DNA of 64,000 nt from Candidatus Binatus sp. (GCF_036567905.1 NZ_DATCTO010000035.1:1-64000), one strand, 5' to 3'. Counted from the stretch's first letter, positions 44,262 through 54,146 are shown. Program-made: numbers and translations. The notes: a model not told the origin generated them from the letters alone.

Positions 44262-45995
44262 TCAAGACGCGGCCATGCCCGCTGACTGCTGCGCGCGGAC
44301 CGAATCCTCGGCGGCCGCCAGCGTGATGGTGATGGCGGTGCCGCGGCCGACCTCGCTGTCAATCCGAATGGTGCCCTGATTGGACAGGATCATGCGCTGG
44401 CATAGCGACAGCCCCAGTCCAACCCCGGCGCCCGCGGGCTTGGTGGTGAAGAATGGATCGAACACGCGCTCCAGATGCTCGCGCGGGATTCCGATGCCGT
44501 TGTCGACCACCTTGATGACCACCCGGCGCGATTTGTCCGCGCCCTGTCCGGCGCGTTGGTTCTCGGTGATCACCTTGATCACGGCGCCCTCGGCGGCGCA
44601 GGCGTCGGCGGCGTTGAACAGCAGATTGAGCAGCACCTGCTGAATTTCGTTGTCGTCGGCGAAAGCGCGGCGCAGATCGGGAGCAAGAATGGGTTCAACC
44701 TGAACCCCGTTGAAGCGGGTGTTGTAACTGATGAGCCGCAGCGTCTCGGCGATCAGCCCGTTGACATCAACCGGCTTGCGCTGGGCGGTGATGGGTCGCG
44801 CGAAATTCACCAGGTCCTTGAGCGTGCTCGAGATGCGCGTGATCTGGGACAGGATGGTGTGCAGCGCGGTGCGCCGCTGGGGGTCATTCTCGCCGGTCAG
44901 GATCGATTGAACCAGCGATGAGATCGACGCGAGCGGATTGTTCACCTCATGCGCCACGCCCGCCGCGAAGGTGCCCGCCGCGGCCAATCGCTCAGCCTTG
45001 ATCAGCGAGTCGAGCATGTCGTGGCGCTGGGTTACGTCGCGCAGGATCATCTGGACGAATTGCTTCTTGCCGTAGGTGATGAGCGCGGAGTTTACGTCGA
45101 AGAAAAACGGCCCGATCGGAAATTCCGAGGTCTTCGTCGATCCCTGGCGCAAAACCATCTCTTCCCCCGCCTCCAGGCTCTCGATCACTCTTGCCCTTAT
45201 CTCCGGCGGTACGGAATCCGGCAGCGGATGTCCGATAATCTCCGGCGCTTCTTGCCCTTGGTCGGCTACCATTTGATGGAGCTGCACGGCAGCCGCATTC
45301 ATCCCGATCACGATCCAGGTGTGCGGTTCGATCTCATACATTGGATCGGGCGCGTGGTCGATCGTGTTGCGGTACTTCTCTTCGGATTCGCGCAGCAACC
45401 GTTCGCGCGATTCGATGTAGAACTGCGAGACCATCAGGCGCCGCTCGTCGATCGCCGCGACCACCAGGTCGCGCACCCGTTCCATCGCGGGACCGGTCAT
45501 TGAAGATTTTACGTGATTGAGAATTATTTGCTTGAGCGCGATGTGGATAGTGTTGAACTGAGAGGGTTTGGCCCGCGCCAGCATCCCCTCCTGACAATGC
45601 TTGCGCAGATAAACGTAGGTGCGGATGTCGTCGGGATCGCGCAGATGATCGCCCAGCCGGATGAGCGCATTGACCAGATTGGCTCTGTGCCCTTTCTCGT
45701 CTTTTTCGGAGTGGCCGTCGATGATGACGGTTATCGCATCGCCCCACTGGTCGACGATGCCGTCGAAGTGCCGCTCGATTAGATCCGCGGCCTCGGCGCG
45801 GACCTCGATGCACTCGGGCGTCCGGCTCCAAATTGTCGGACCCCATAGGCGCGAGAGCGATTGCTCGATCTCAGCGAGCTGCTGCCTTATCGCCTGCGTT
45901 TCTTCGGGGGTGGCCTCAATTGGTGCGTCGGTTGGTTCACGGTGTTGTTTGGACTTTGATGGTTTGCAGCATCCACAAGCGAGCAATAGTTTCAT
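44262..45995 (-). CDS. Soluble PAS sensor histidine kinase
   Basis: 577 aa. The N-terminal 190 residues are helical ([34 protein letters not shown]) and resemble the RsbRD-type input domain. A PAS domain ([20 protein letters not shown]) follows, then HisKA with [17 protein letters not shown] and an ATPase domain ([27 protein letters not shown]). Apart from a short hydrophobic start with [10 protein letters not shown], no membrane span is seen, so it is a cytoplasmic sensor; the Cys cluster at the start is unusual and could be lipidated or bind metal. Cognate regulator downstream. Confidence 0.88.
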   Translation of the reverse strand: MKLLLACGCCKPSKSKQHREPTDAPIEATPEETQAIRQQLAEIEQSLSRLWGPTIWSRTPECIEVRAEAADLIERHFDGIVDQWGDAITVIIDGHSEKDEKGHRANLVNALIRLGDHLRDPDDIRTYVYLRKHCQEGMLARAKPSQFNTIHIALKQIILNHVKSSMTGPAMERVRDLVVAAIDERRLMVSQFYIESRERLLRESEEKYRNTIDHAPDPMYEIEPHTWIVIGMNAAAVQLHQMVADQGQEAPEIIGHPLPDSVPPEIRARVIESLEAGEEMVLRQGSTKTSEFPIGPFFFDVNSALITYGKKQFVQMILRDVTQRHDMLDSLIKAERLAAAGTFAAGVAHEVNNPLASISSLVQSILTGENDPQRRTALHTILSQITRISSTLKDLVNFARPITAQRKPVDVNGLIAETLRLISYNTRFNGVQVEPILAPDLRRAFADDNEIQQVLLNLLFNAADACAAEGAVIKVITENQRAGQGADKSRRVVIKVVDNGIGIPREHLERVFDPFFTTKPAGAGVGLGLSLCQRMILSNQGTIRIDSEVGRGTAITITLAAAEDSVRAQQSAGMAAS

Positions 45996-46282
45996 TGCGG
46001 TAAAACCCGGCGGGATGATTCCAGCTTTGATGTGTCAACCAACTGACGTATAACATTCGCAAAATAACCAATCTAGCGTGTTTATCCAGGCAGCATCCTG
46101 CCTGATTTTGCACCCTGCGAACCCTTCGCTCCGGGTCCGTGCCCGAGGCGCAAATCGTACAGCGCTCATCCCAATTGGTTTGCGCGAGGTGGCTGTTTGC
46201 CGAAAAACCCCCATAATCGCTGGATTTTCCCGGTGGCATGGCTTTGGCACTCAGGTCCTCATCGAGAGGACGTCCACATCAG

Positions 46283-48796
46283 ATGCTTACCAATTCCGTT
46301 CCTGTTCAACGACAAAACGTCACCCCACACGGTAAGTTCTTTTCCCGCGCAGGACAGAAGTTCTTTTTCAAGGCGATGCGCCTCGCTGACGTCGGCGCAA
46401 CGCTCGATTTTGCTCACAAGCTCAAACTAAGAAAGCGGCTCGACGATCTCAGAGCCGCGCACACGACCGGCGTGGTGCTGACCGAGGCGCAGTCGCAGCC
46501 CTGCCTGGACCTCGCGGCCCAGTCGGGACTGGTCGCCATGGTCGAGTTGAGAATCACGGCGGACGAACTGACGAGCCGCCGCGGATGGAAATCCGTGGTC
46601 TCGCGAATCGCGCATACCGCGAACATTTTCGCAACGCATCCTGCCCTGGTCGGTTACATCCTCGACTGCGAAATCGGCCAGGACGTGCTGCGCGCGGGCG
46701 GACTCGAAAACGCGCGGCGGCGCCTGCGCGGGGTGGTGAAGACGATCAAGGAACGCGCGCCCGAGACGATTGTCGGAATCAAGGTGCGCCCGGAAACCCG
46801 CGCCCTTTCAATACTGGAAGAAGATTTTCTTTACGCGGAAATTCCCGCGCTCGAGCCGGTCGAGATTCGCGATTTCGTCGTCGCCTTGCATAACCTCGCG
46901 GAAGCGCGGCCGGTGGTGATCGAATTCAAACAGGCATCGCCGGGGCAGGACGAAGCTGTCGCAATGGCGTTTGGCACGGGTGCGGCTGGCGTGGTTGCTC
47001 CTCCCGTTCCTGCTCCGGTTTCTCACGACTGGCTTGGCGTGCGCATGATGCGCGCGTCGGATGTGATGCCGTTCGTGACGCTCAACGGCACCTGCCCGCC
47101 GCGGCCGCCGAAGATGCCGATGGTGTCGGTGGTGATTTGCGCGTACAACGCCGAGCGCACCATGCGCGATTGCCTCGAGTCGCTGCGCCGCCTCGACTAC
47201 CCCAATTTCGAGGTCGTCATCGTCGATGACGGCTCGCGCGATCGCACCGCTGACATCTCGCTGGACTTTCCGGAGTTCCGTCTCATTCGCCAGCCCAACA
47301 AGGGACTGGGCTTCGCGCGCAACGTCGGGATGCAGGCGGCGCGCGGCGAAATAATCGCCTACACCGATTCGGACTGCGTCGTCGATCCGCATTGGCTGAC
47401 GCTGATGGTCCGCTCGATGACCGAAAACAACTTCGACGGATGCGGCGGACCGAACTACGCGCCGCACGAAGACGGCTGGATCGAGGCCAGTTGCGCCGCA
47501 TCGCCGGGCGCGCCGTGCCACGTCCTGATCGCCGAGGATCGCGCGGAGCATCTGGCAGGCTGCAACATGCTCTTCTCCAAGGCGGCGCTCGCCAAGATTG
47601 GCGGATTCGATCCGCAGTTCACCTCCGCCGGCGACGACGTTGACATATGCTGGCGAATGCTCGAGGCGGGCTTCAAGCTCGGCTTCTCGCCGGCCGCCTT
47701 CGTCTGGCACTTCCGGCGCAACACGGTCAAGGCTTACTACGGACAGCAGCGCGGCTATGGACGCGCCGAGGCGATGCTGTATCCGCGCTATCCCGAACGC
47801 TTCAACGTGATTGGCCAAATCGCGTGGCGCGGCACGATTCCCGGCCTCGCGCGGACTATTCCGGGCGGCAGCCGCAAACGCGTGCTGTGGAGGACTGCAA
47901 CCGCGGGCGCGCAGACGCTGTTCGATCCCGGACTTACGCTGGCCAGGGTGCTCCCGCAGACGCTTGAATGGACGGTGGCCTCGGCGATCGCGCTAGCCGC
48001 GTCGATCGTGCTTGGGGTGTCGATGGTTCCCGCGGCTACGATGCTCGCACTCGGGCCGATTTGGGCGCTCTACTATGCGTGGCATGCGCCGCTGGAAAAA
48101 TCTCACGAAAGTTTTACCGCGCGACTTCTGATCGCGTATCTCGCTTACACGGGGCCGATGGTGCGAACGATGACGCGTTACAAGACGCGGGCGAAAGCCC
48201 TGACCGGACTGGCGGGCGCCGACGGCGTGCGCCAACGCCCAACCATCGGCTGGCTCAGGCGTACGATCCGGCTGGACTATTGGAACGACGAAAGCATCAC
48301 GCGTGACCGCCTGATGGACAGGATGCTGAAGCTGTTCGCGCGCAGCGGCCATGGCGCGATCGTCGATGCGGGATGGAACGACTACGACCTGGAAGTGCGG
48401 CCGAATCCGTGGACCCGAATCGAGCTCAAGACCGCCGACGAAGAGCACGAGGCAGGCAAGGTCACCAACCACGTACTGGCGCGGATAAAGTCCACTCGAA
48501 TCACCAAGCTGGCTCTGGCAGCGGGCGCGATCAGCGCGGCAGTCGCCGCGATCGCGGGACTGCCTGAGATCGCGCTTGGCTTGGGTGCGCTCACGATGGC
48601 CGGCGCGGTGTGCATAGTTTCCGAAATGGTCGAGGCGGGACGAATCGCGCATCGCGCGACCGAGCAATGCGCCACCGAACTGAATCTCGCGCCGCTCGGC
48701 GTGCTGATCCGTCAGCCTTCTACCGCGCAAGTCGCGGCCGCCGCGCGCAAACCGGCGCGCGCGCAACTGGCCTCGCACGACCGCCTCGCCGACTAG
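46283..48796 (+). CDS. GH-like domain fused to GT2 glycosyltransferase with membrane tail
   Basis: About 837 aa. The N-terminal 250 residues (GKFFSRAGQKFFFKAMRL, LVGYILDCEIGQDVLR) look like a reduced TIM-barrel glycoside-hydrolase-type domain. A family 2 glycosyltransferase follows from about residue 278 (MVSVVICAYNAERTM, VIVDDGSRDRT, AYTDSDCVVDPHW, GDDVDICWRMLEAGF). C-terminal hydrophobic helices (VASAIALAASIVLGVSMVPA, LALAAGAISAAVAAIAGLPE) place it in the inner membrane. It probably makes a surface polysaccharide. ATG 46283 is chosen because ATG 46238 adds 15 residues with no family match; neither has a good ribosome-binding site. Confidence 0.8.
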   Translation: MLTNSVPVQRQNVTPHGKFFSRAGQKFFFKAMRLADVGATLDFAHKLKLRKRLDDLRAAHTTGVVLTEAQSQPCLDLAAQSGLVAMVELRITADELTSRRGWKSVVSRIAHTANIFATHPALVGYILDCEIGQDVLRAGGLENARRRLRGVVKTIKERAPETIVGIKVRPETRALSILEEDFLYAEIPALEPVEIRDFVVALHNLAEARPVVIEFKQASPGQDEAVAMAFGTGAAGVVAPPVPAPVSHDWLGVRMMRASDVMPFVTLNGTCPPRPPKMPMVSVVICAYNAERTMRDCLESLRRLDYPNFEVVIVDDGSRDRTADISLDFPEFRLIRQPNKGLGFARNVGMQAARGEIIAYTDSDCVVDPHWLTLMVRSMTENNFDGCGGPNYAPHEDGWIEASCAASPGAPCHVLIAEDRAEHLAGCNMLFSKAALAKIGGFDPQFTSAGDDVDICWRMLEAGFKLGFSPAAFVWHFRRNTVKAYYGQQRGYGRAEAMLYPRYPERFNVIGQIAWRGTIPGLARTIPGGSRKRVLWRTATAGAQTLFDPGLTLARVLPQTLEWTVASAIALAASIVLGVSMVPAATMLALGPIWALYYAWHAPLEKSHESFTARLLIAYLAYTGPMVRTMTRYKTRAKALTGLAGADGVRQRPTIGWLRRTIRLDYWNDESITRDRLMDRMLKLFARSGHGAIVDAGWNDYDLEVRPNPWTRIELKTADEEHEAGKVTNHVLARIKSTRITKLALAAGAISAAVAAIAGLPEIALGLGALTMAGAVCIVSEMVEAGRIAHRATEQCATELNLAPLGVLIRQPSTAQVAAAARKPARAQLASHDRLAD

Positions 48797-48832
48797 TTCT
48801 TTCAGACTCCATCCCTATTACCTCGCCCCGCC

Positions 48833-49020
48833 GGGAGCGCTTTGCGTGACCGGATGCTGGTGCTGAAGCGATACGCGCTGGCGCGCGAGATCCTTCGCTG
48901 CGCTCAGGATAACACAGAAAAAAGCGAGCGGCCGTCAGTGTCATTCTGAGCGAAAGCTGCTGTAGCGAAGAATCTCGACGGACGCTCCGGCGTCCGGCGC
49001 TCGTTACGCACAGCTCTCCT
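48833..49020 (+). repeat. MITE-like intergenic repeat, copy A
   Basis: About 188 bp, close to 90% identical to the inverse complement of 58965-59150. The ends are related (gggagcgctttgcgtgac and gttacgcacagctctcct), and an internal inverted pair is visible: gagatccttcgctgcgctc and gagcg...agcgaagaatctc. No coding capacity. The core word gagatccttcgctgcgctca is, from memory, a common dispersed intergenic repeat in several soil phyla. Confidence 0.8.
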
Positions 49021-49137
49021 GTCAGGGACGTGTCACAGACACACGGCCGCGCCGACGGCGGCCATAATTGCGCGGCTGATCGACGTCGGGCGGGGGCGCG
49101 GTAGTGGCCGCGCGCGACAACGGAGCGCGGCCTTAAT

Positions 49138-49165
49138 ACTGGGTGCAGGGGTCACCCCTGCTTAG
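49138..49165. repeat. TGCAGGG hairpin repeat
   Basis: gggtgcaggggtcacccctgc forms a perfect 8-bp hairpin overlapping the end of the merR-type gene. The same type recurs three times at 59186-59335. It could act as a terminator for the leftward operon. Confidence 0.55.
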
Positions 49166-49626
49166 TCTTCCAAAATTTTGTGGAGCGATTCGAGGTCGCG
49201 GCGGACCTCATTGAGCACCCGGCGAGCTTGACCGTCGATTCCCGCAGGCCGCGCCGGCGCGCGCTCCGATGACGACGATGCCGGCTTCGCCACCGGCTTG
49301 CCGGTCATCAAGGCGTCGATGCCGAATTGCTTGATGTGCTTGTTCGCGCCTGCGATCGTGAAGCCTTCGTCGTGCAGCAGGCGCTTGATCAGGCGCAGCA
49401 CGTCGAGATCCTTTTCATTGTAGAAGCGATGCTTGGTGCGCGTGTGCCTGGGTTTCAGAAATGAGAACTGGGTTTCCCAAAAACGCAGCACGTAGGTCTC
49501 GACCCCCAGCGCGCGCGCCGCTTCGCCGATCTTCAACCCGCGCTCGGGGAACAGCGACATCGTGGCGCGCGCCTCCGGCTTGGATTTTTGCCGCCGAACC
49601 GATGGCTGGCGTGGCATCGGGGTCAT
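49162..49626 (-). CDS. MerR-family regulator
   Basis: 154 aa. The winged helix-turn-helix of the MerR type is visible as LKIGEAARALGVETYVLRFW and TKHRFYNEKDLDVLRLIKRL. The tail is Ala/Pro/Ser-rich and ends in a short helix. No Cys cluster for metal sensing. The gene follows ihfA with a four-base overlap, the same order seen downstream of pheT in many proteobacteria and relatives. Target unknown. ATG 49560, just before LFPERGLKIGE, is another possible start. Confidence 0.88.
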   Translation of the reverse strand: MTPMPRQPSVRRQKSKPEARATMSLFPERGLKIGEAARALGVETYVLRFWETQFSFLKPRHTRTKHRFYNEKDLDVLRLIKRLLHDEGFTIAGANKHIKQFGIDALMTGKPVAKPASSSSERAPARPAGIDGQARRVLNEVRRDLESLHKILED

Positions 49627-49916
49627 GCCGCCGGCTTGGAGCCGTTGTTAACCCGCTCCTTCAACACCTGGCTGGGCTTGAAGGACAGGACGCGGCGGGA
49701 GTCTATGGTAATCGGCTCGCCGGTCTGCGGGTTGCGCCCGCGGCGGGCATGTTTTTGATTGACGAGAAAGGTGCCGAAGCCGGAAATTTTCACTTTCTGA
49801 CCGTGGCGCAACGAATCCTTGATGATCGCAAATACCGCTTCGACCACTTCACAGGCTTCCTTCCTGGAGGAGCCTACCCGCTCGTAGATCAGATCTACAA
49901 GATCGGCTTTAGTCAT
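49623..49916 (-). CDS. ihfA: Integration host factor alpha subunit
   Basis: 97 aa HU/IHF-fold DNA-bending protein (MTKADLVDLIYERVG, KISGFGTFLVNQKHARRGRN, GEPITIDSRRVLSFKPSQVL). The Pro that intercalates DNA lies in the arm RGRNPQTGEP. I chose ATG 49916, which gives the normal family length; an in-frame GTG at 49940 adds eight residues. IHF bends DNA at sigma54 promoters, and this window encodes two sigma54 activators. Located between pheT and merR as in enteric and deltaproteobacterial genomes. Confidence 0.9.
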   Translation of the reverse strand: MTKADLVDLIYERVGSSRKEACEVVEAVFAIIKDSLRHGQKVKISGFGTFLVNQKHARRGRNPQTGEPITIDSRRVLSFKPSQVLKERVNNGSKPAA

Positions 49917-49959
49917 GCCCTGCGGCGTAACGATCCCCACCCGCTCGCGTTAGGCACGC

Positions 49960-52380
49960 TTACTGCCGCAACTCCGCCCCTAATCGCATCCGCGCCTGCT
50001 CGACCAACACGGCGTGAATGCGATTAACCTCCTCATCGGTCAGCGTGCGATCCTTTGCACGGTAACGACAAGCCAACGCCACACTCTTTTTCCCGGCCGC
50101 CACCGCCGTCCCCTCGTACACGTCGAACACCTCGACGCTTTCCAGCAGCGACGCGCCACACTCCCGAATGGCTTTGATTACCATATCCGCCGGAAAATTT
50201 CGATCCAGCACCAGCGCCAAATCGCGCCTGATCGCGGGATATTTTGGCGGCGGCTGGAAAGTTTTGCGCGGCGAGAAACCATAGGCAATGAGCCTACTCA
50301 AGTCAAGTTCATAGACCGCGCAGGGATCGTTGAGGTCCAGGCGCATCGCCTCGGCCGGATGCAACTCGCCGATCAAACCGATCGGCGCGTCGTCGAGCGT
50401 AACGATTGCGCTGCGGCCGGGATGCAGGAACGGCGCATCGGCGCTCTCGAGAGCTTTGAACGCCACGCGCGGCAAAATTCCAATCGCTTCCAGGTACGTC
50501 TCGAGGATTCCCTTGATCGAAAAAAATCCCGCCGTGACGCTGCGATCGCCGATTGCGGAGAGCGCGTAAGCTCCGTAGCTGACGGCGGCGAGATGATGGT
50601 GCTCGGTCGCGGCGTCGCCGTCCATGCGGAAGGTCTTGCCCGTTTCAAATGCGTGAAAGGCGCGGGCCTCGCGGTTCAAATTGAACCTGAGCGCGGTGAC
50701 CAGCCCCGGCATCAGGCTCACGCGCAGCTCGCTGAGTTCCGCAGACAGCGGGTTGGTTACTTTGACCGGCCGGGTCGCGGCTTGAATCCCCGAAAAGCGC
50801 GCGTTGTCGGCGGGCGCGATGAACGCGATGGTGGCGGCTTCGGTCAGGCCGCATCCCAGCATCACTTCGCGCGTGCCCTTGAAGAACTCGCGCTCGCGAT
50901 TGACCGGCGCCAGCGCAGTGACGCGTTGCGGCAGCAGGGCCGCAATGTCCTCGAGACCGCCGAGCCGCGCGACTTCCTCGATCAGATCGGCCTGCTCGAC
51001 CAGATCGGAGCGGAACGACGGGGGCACCACCGCGAGCACCCCCTTGGCGCGCGTGCTCACTTGCGCGCCCAGCGATTTGAGGCGGCTCCTGGCGATGGCC
51101 GGTGGTATCGCGGCGCCAAGCAACGATTCCATCGCGCCGAGGTCGAGCGCAATCTCGCGCGGCTCGGCTTTGCGCGGCTCGAAGTCGGCGATCGGCGAGG
51201 CCTCGCGTCCGCGCGCGATCCTGCGGATCAATTCGGCGGCGCGAATCAGCGCTCCGACTTGTCCCGCTCGATCGACGCCGCGCTCGAAGCGGTAACTCGC
51301 CTCGCTGCGCAAGCCCAGGCGCCGCGCGGTGCGCGCGATGGTCATCGGCTCGAAGTATGCGCTCTCGAGCAAAATAGTCCCGGTCGAATCGCCGACCTCG
51401 GAGTTGAGACCGCCCATCACGCCCGCGATTGCCAGCGGCTTGTCGCTGTCGGCGATCAGCAGATCGTTGGGATCGAGCGCGCGCGGGACATTGTCGAGGG
51501 TGACGAACTCGCGGGTATCGCCGGCGCGGCGGACGATAATCTTTCCGCCCGCGATTTTGCCGAAGTCGAACGCGTGCAACGGCTGGCCGAGCTCGAGCAT
51601 CACGTAGTTGGTCGCATCGACGACGTTGTTGAGCGCGCGCATCCCGCACAGCTCCAGCCGGCGCTTGAGCCACGCCGGCGAAGGACCGATCTTGATTCCG
51701 GTCATCGCGACCGCGGCGTAACGGGGGCATAGATCGGGCGCGTCGATTGAAACCGAAACCGTGAACCGCGCGCCGTCGGGCGAGCCGGCCGAATGCGCCG
51801 CGCGGAGCCTGGGCGCGCGCAGCCGGGCGGCGAACAATGCTGCGACCTCGCGCGCCAGGCCGAGAACCGACAGGCAATCGCCCCGGTTCGGCGTGATTTC
51901 GACATCGAGCACGGTGTCGTCAAGGTGCAAATACGCGGCCACGTCGCCGCCAAGCGGCGCATCCGCGCCGAGCGCAAGGATTCCAGCCTGATCCTGCGAC
52001 AGGCCGAGCTCGCGCTCTGAGCAGAGCATGCCTTCGGAACGCACCCCGCGGATGACGGCTGCCTCCAGCGCCGGCTGCTTGCCAAGCTGCGCGCCGACCA
52101 GGGCGAGCGGCGCAATCATGCCGGCCTTCACGTTGGGCGCGCCGCACACGACTTTGAATTGGCCTTTTGCGCCCGCGTCCACCTCGCAAAGATTCAGCCG
52201 GTCCGCGTTGGGATGCTTCTCGACGTTGACCACGCGCGCCGCGAAAACGCCCGCGAATCCCGGCGTGAGTTTTTCGACATTCTCGACCACCAGCCCCGCG
52301 TAACTGAGGCGCCGCGAGATTTCCTCGACCGGCGCGTCGATGCTGACGAAGTCGCGCAGCCAACTGAGCGGGAGCTTCAT
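49960..52380 (-). CDS. pheT: Phenylalanyl-tRNA synthetase beta subunit
   Basis: 806 aa, normal for the bacterial beta chain. The N-terminal tRNA-binding OB domain (VVNVEKHPNADRLNLCEVDA), the B3/4 editing domain, the B5 domain (ILLESAYFEPMTIARTARRL) and the C-terminal anticodon-binding ferredoxin-like domain (PPKYPAIRRDLALVLDRNFP) are all present. With PheS it forms the alpha2beta2 enzyme that charges tRNA-Phe. The start overlaps the pheS stop by four bases. Confidence 0.97.
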   Translation of the reverse strand: MKLPLSWLRDFVSIDAPVEEISRRLSYAGLVVENVEKLTPGFAGVFAARVVNVEKHPNADRLNLCEVDAGAKGQFKVVCGAPNVKAGMIAPLALVGAQLGKQPALEAAVIRGVRSEGMLCSERELGLSQDQAGILALGADAPLGGDVAAYLHLDDTVLDVEITPNRGDCLSVLGLAREVAALFAARLRAPRLRAAHSAGSPDGARFTVSVSIDAPDLCPRYAAVAMTGIKIGPSPAWLKRRLELCGMRALNNVVDATNYVMLELGQPLHAFDFGKIAGGKIIVRRAGDTREFVTLDNVPRALDPNDLLIADSDKPLAIAGVMGGLNSEVGDSTGTILLESAYFEPMTIARTARRLGLRSEASYRFERGVDRAGQVGALIRAAELIRRIARGREASPIADFEPRKAEPREIALDLGAMESLLGAAIPPAIARSRLKSLGAQVSTRAKGVLAVVPPSFRSDLVEQADLIEEVARLGGLEDIAALLPQRVTALAPVNREREFFKGTREVMLGCGLTEAATIAFIAPADNARFSGIQAATRPVKVTNPLSAELSELRVSLMPGLVTALRFNLNREARAFHAFETGKTFRMDGDAATEHHHLAAVSYGAYALSAIGDRSVTAGFFSIKGILETYLEAIGILPRVAFKALESADAPFLHPGRSAIVTLDDAPIGLIGELHPAEAMRLDLNDPCAVYELDLSRLIAYGFSPRKTFQPPPKYPAIRRDLALVLDRNFPADMVIKAIRECGASLLESVEVFDVYEGTAVAAGKKSVALACRYRAKDRTLTDEEVNRIHAVLVEQARMRLGAELRQ

Positions 52381-53423
52381 CGCACACCTCCGCTCAGCGC
52401 CGGGAACTGGCTCAAAAAGCGAAGGTCGTTCTCGAAAAACAGACGCATGTCGTCAACCCCGAGCTTCAGCAGGCCCGTGCGCTCGACGCCCATGCCGAAG
52501 GCGAAGCCCTGGTACTCGTCGGGATCGTACTCGACCGCGCGCATCACGTTGGGGTGGATCATTCCGCAGCCGAGCACTTCGGTCCATCCGGAATGCTTGC
52601 AGACCGGGCATCCGGCGCCGTCGCAGAGAAGGCAATGCATGTCGAGTTCGGCGCTGGGCTCGGTGAATGGAAAATAGCTGGCGCGAAACCGGACCGCGGT
52701 CGTGCCGAAAAACGCGCGCGCGAATTCGGTCAGCACGCCCTTGAGATGCGCCATCGTGATGCGCCCGCGTTTATCGACCATGAAACCCTCGATCTGCGTG
52801 AACATCGGCGAGCTGCGCACCGTCAGGTCGTCGCGCCGATAGCATCGCCCCGGACAAACGACCGCCAGCGGCGGCCGGCGTTTCTCCATCACGCGGATCT
52901 GGCCGTTGGAGGTATGCGTTCGCAGCAGCATCCCGCCTTCGAGGTAGAAGGTGTCTTGCATGTCGCGCGCGGGATGATGCGGGGTGAAGTTGAGCGCCGC
53001 GAAGTTGTGGAAGTCGTCCTCGATATCCTGGGTCATCGCGACTTCGAAGCCCATCGACTCGAAAATTTGCAGCATTTTTTCGAGAATGTCGGTGATCGGA
53101 TGGAGGTGGCCGCGCGCGATGCGCATGCCGGGCAGCGTCACGTCGAGGCGTTTTTCATTAAGCAATTTCGCCAGCGCGGCGGCTTTGAGTTTCTCGCTCA
53201 GAGTCTCGATGCGCGCTTCGACTTCGCCCTTGATCTGATTGATGAGCTGGCCGATGGCGGGGCGCTCCGCATTGGGGACCTCGCGCATCCCGCGCATGAT
53301 TTCCGTAAGCTCACCCGAGCGGCCGAGCACGCGCACCCGAACCGCGTCGATTTGCGCTTCGCCGGCGTCGTCGCCGAGTTCCGCGATCGCGCGGCGCCTG
53401 ATTTCTTCGAGCTGTTCTCTCAT
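52377..53423 (-). CDS. pheS: Phenylalanyl-tRNA synthetase alpha subunit
   Basis: 348 aa. An N-terminal coiled coil is followed by the class II catalytic core: HPARDMQDTFYLE, RTHTSNGQIRVME, QIEGFMVDKRG and YFPFTEPSAELDM. The region after motif 2 carries CLLCDGAGCPVC, a Cys-rich insert found in many bacterial PheS, and the Phe pocket GCGMIHPNVM. A rho-independent attenuator-like hairpin sits about 40 bases ahead of the start. Confidence 0.97.
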   Translation of the reverse strand: MREQLEEIRRRAIAELGDDAGEAQIDAVRVRVLGRSGELTEIMRGMREVPNAERPAIGQLINQIKGEVEARIETLSEKLKAAALAKLLNEKRLDVTLPGMRIARGHLHPITDILEKMLQIFESMGFEVAMTQDIEDDFHNFAALNFTPHHPARDMQDTFYLEGGMLLRTHTSNGQIRVMEKRRPPLAVVCPGRCYRRDDLTVRSSPMFTQIEGFMVDKRGRITMAHLKGVLTEFARAFFGTTAVRFRASYFPFTEPSAELDMHCLLCDGAGCPVCKHSGWTEVLGCGMIHPNVMRAVEYDPDEYQGFAFGMGVERTGLLKLGVDDMRLFFENDLRFLSQFPALSGGVR

Positions 53424-53459
53424 CGTGATCTACCTTGCAATGTTGCGCGCGCCAAAAGC

Positions 53460-53493
53460 AAAAAACCACGTGGGCGAACGACCCACATGGTTT
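53460..53493 (-). terminator. Attenuator/terminator before pheS
   Basis: On the minus strand ccatgtggg-tcgttcg-cccacgtgg (one G-U pair) is followed by TTTTTTGC. It lies between the rplT stop and the pheS start, so it can end the infC-rpmI-rplT transcript or attenuate pheST. No Phe-rich leader peptide is evident in the 100-base gap. Confidence 0.75.
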
Positions 53494-53525
53494 CCTGGTG
53501 CGCGGCGCTTTCGAACGGCGCGGCT

Positions 53526-53891
53526 CTATGCTGCTTTCGAGCCGAGCGCGCTAATCGCGGTGCGCACCAGCTCGGTAAACAATCCGTCGCGCTCCTGCGC
53601 CAGCTTCGCGAGCATCTTGCGATCGACCTCGACCCCCGCCTTCTTCAGCCCGTTCATCAGCGCGCTGTACGAGATTCCGCTTTCGCGGGCCAGCGCGTTG
53701 ATACGCGCAATCCAGAGCGTGCGGAAATCGCGCTTCTTCTGCTTGCGATCGCGATAGGCGTAGGTGAGGCCCTTCTCGAGCGTCGAGCGAGCCTGCCGGT
53801 AGAGTTTCCGCCCGCCGACGAAGCCGGAGGCGAGCTTGAGTTGACGCTTATGACGGCGGCGCGTCTTGGGTCCGCCTTTGGCGCGAGGCAT
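53526..53891 (-). CDS. rplT: 50S ribosomal protein L20
   Basis: 121 aa, highly basic. Family signature RRHKRQLKLASGFVGGRKLY, WIARINALARESGISYSALM and the ending SALGSKAA. L20 is a 23S rRNA-binding assembly protein; in E. coli it also represses its own operon. It lies 57 bases downstream of rpmI. Confidence 0.97.
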   Translation of the reverse strand: MPRAKGGPKTRRRHKRQLKLASGFVGGRKLYRQARSTLEKGLTYAYRDRKQKKRDFRTLWIARINALARESGISYSALMNGLKKAGVEVDRKMLAKLAQERDGLFTELVRTAISALGSKAA

Positions 53892-53948
53892 CGGAGTTGA
53901 ATCCTTCCTTGGTAGATATCCGGTGAGTTAATTTTTAGTTGGCCGCGC

Positions 53949-54146
53949 TCAACCGTACGGCATCATTATCTTAACTTTTTCGGCGTCGGCCTTGCCCAGG
54001 ATACCGGTCCTGCGCAGCCGCGCTTTCTGTTTCGGATTTTTGGCCGAGAACATATGGCGGGCATACGCGTGTTTGAACTTGACCTTGCCGCTCTTGGTCA
54101 CGGAAAAGCGCTTGGCGGCGGTACGGCTGGTTCTGATTTTCGGCAT
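53949..54146 (-). CDS. rpmI: 50S ribosomal protein L35
   Basis: 65 aa, with the family's KIRTSRTAAKRFSVTKSGKV, RHMFSAKNPKQKARLRRTG and a C-terminal KIMMPY. Basic, as expected of this large-subunit protein. It lies 43 bases after infC and precedes rplT in the usual order. Confidence 0.97.
   Translation of the reverse strand: MPKIRTSRTAAKRFSVTKSGKVKFKHAYARHMFSAKNPKQKARLRRTGILGKADAEKVKIMMPYG

Noticed and set aside
45937..46335. Short frames on both strands between the kinase and the GT2 gene
   Set aside because: They overlap each other and the divergent promoters; none has a ribosome-binding site with a plausible protein.
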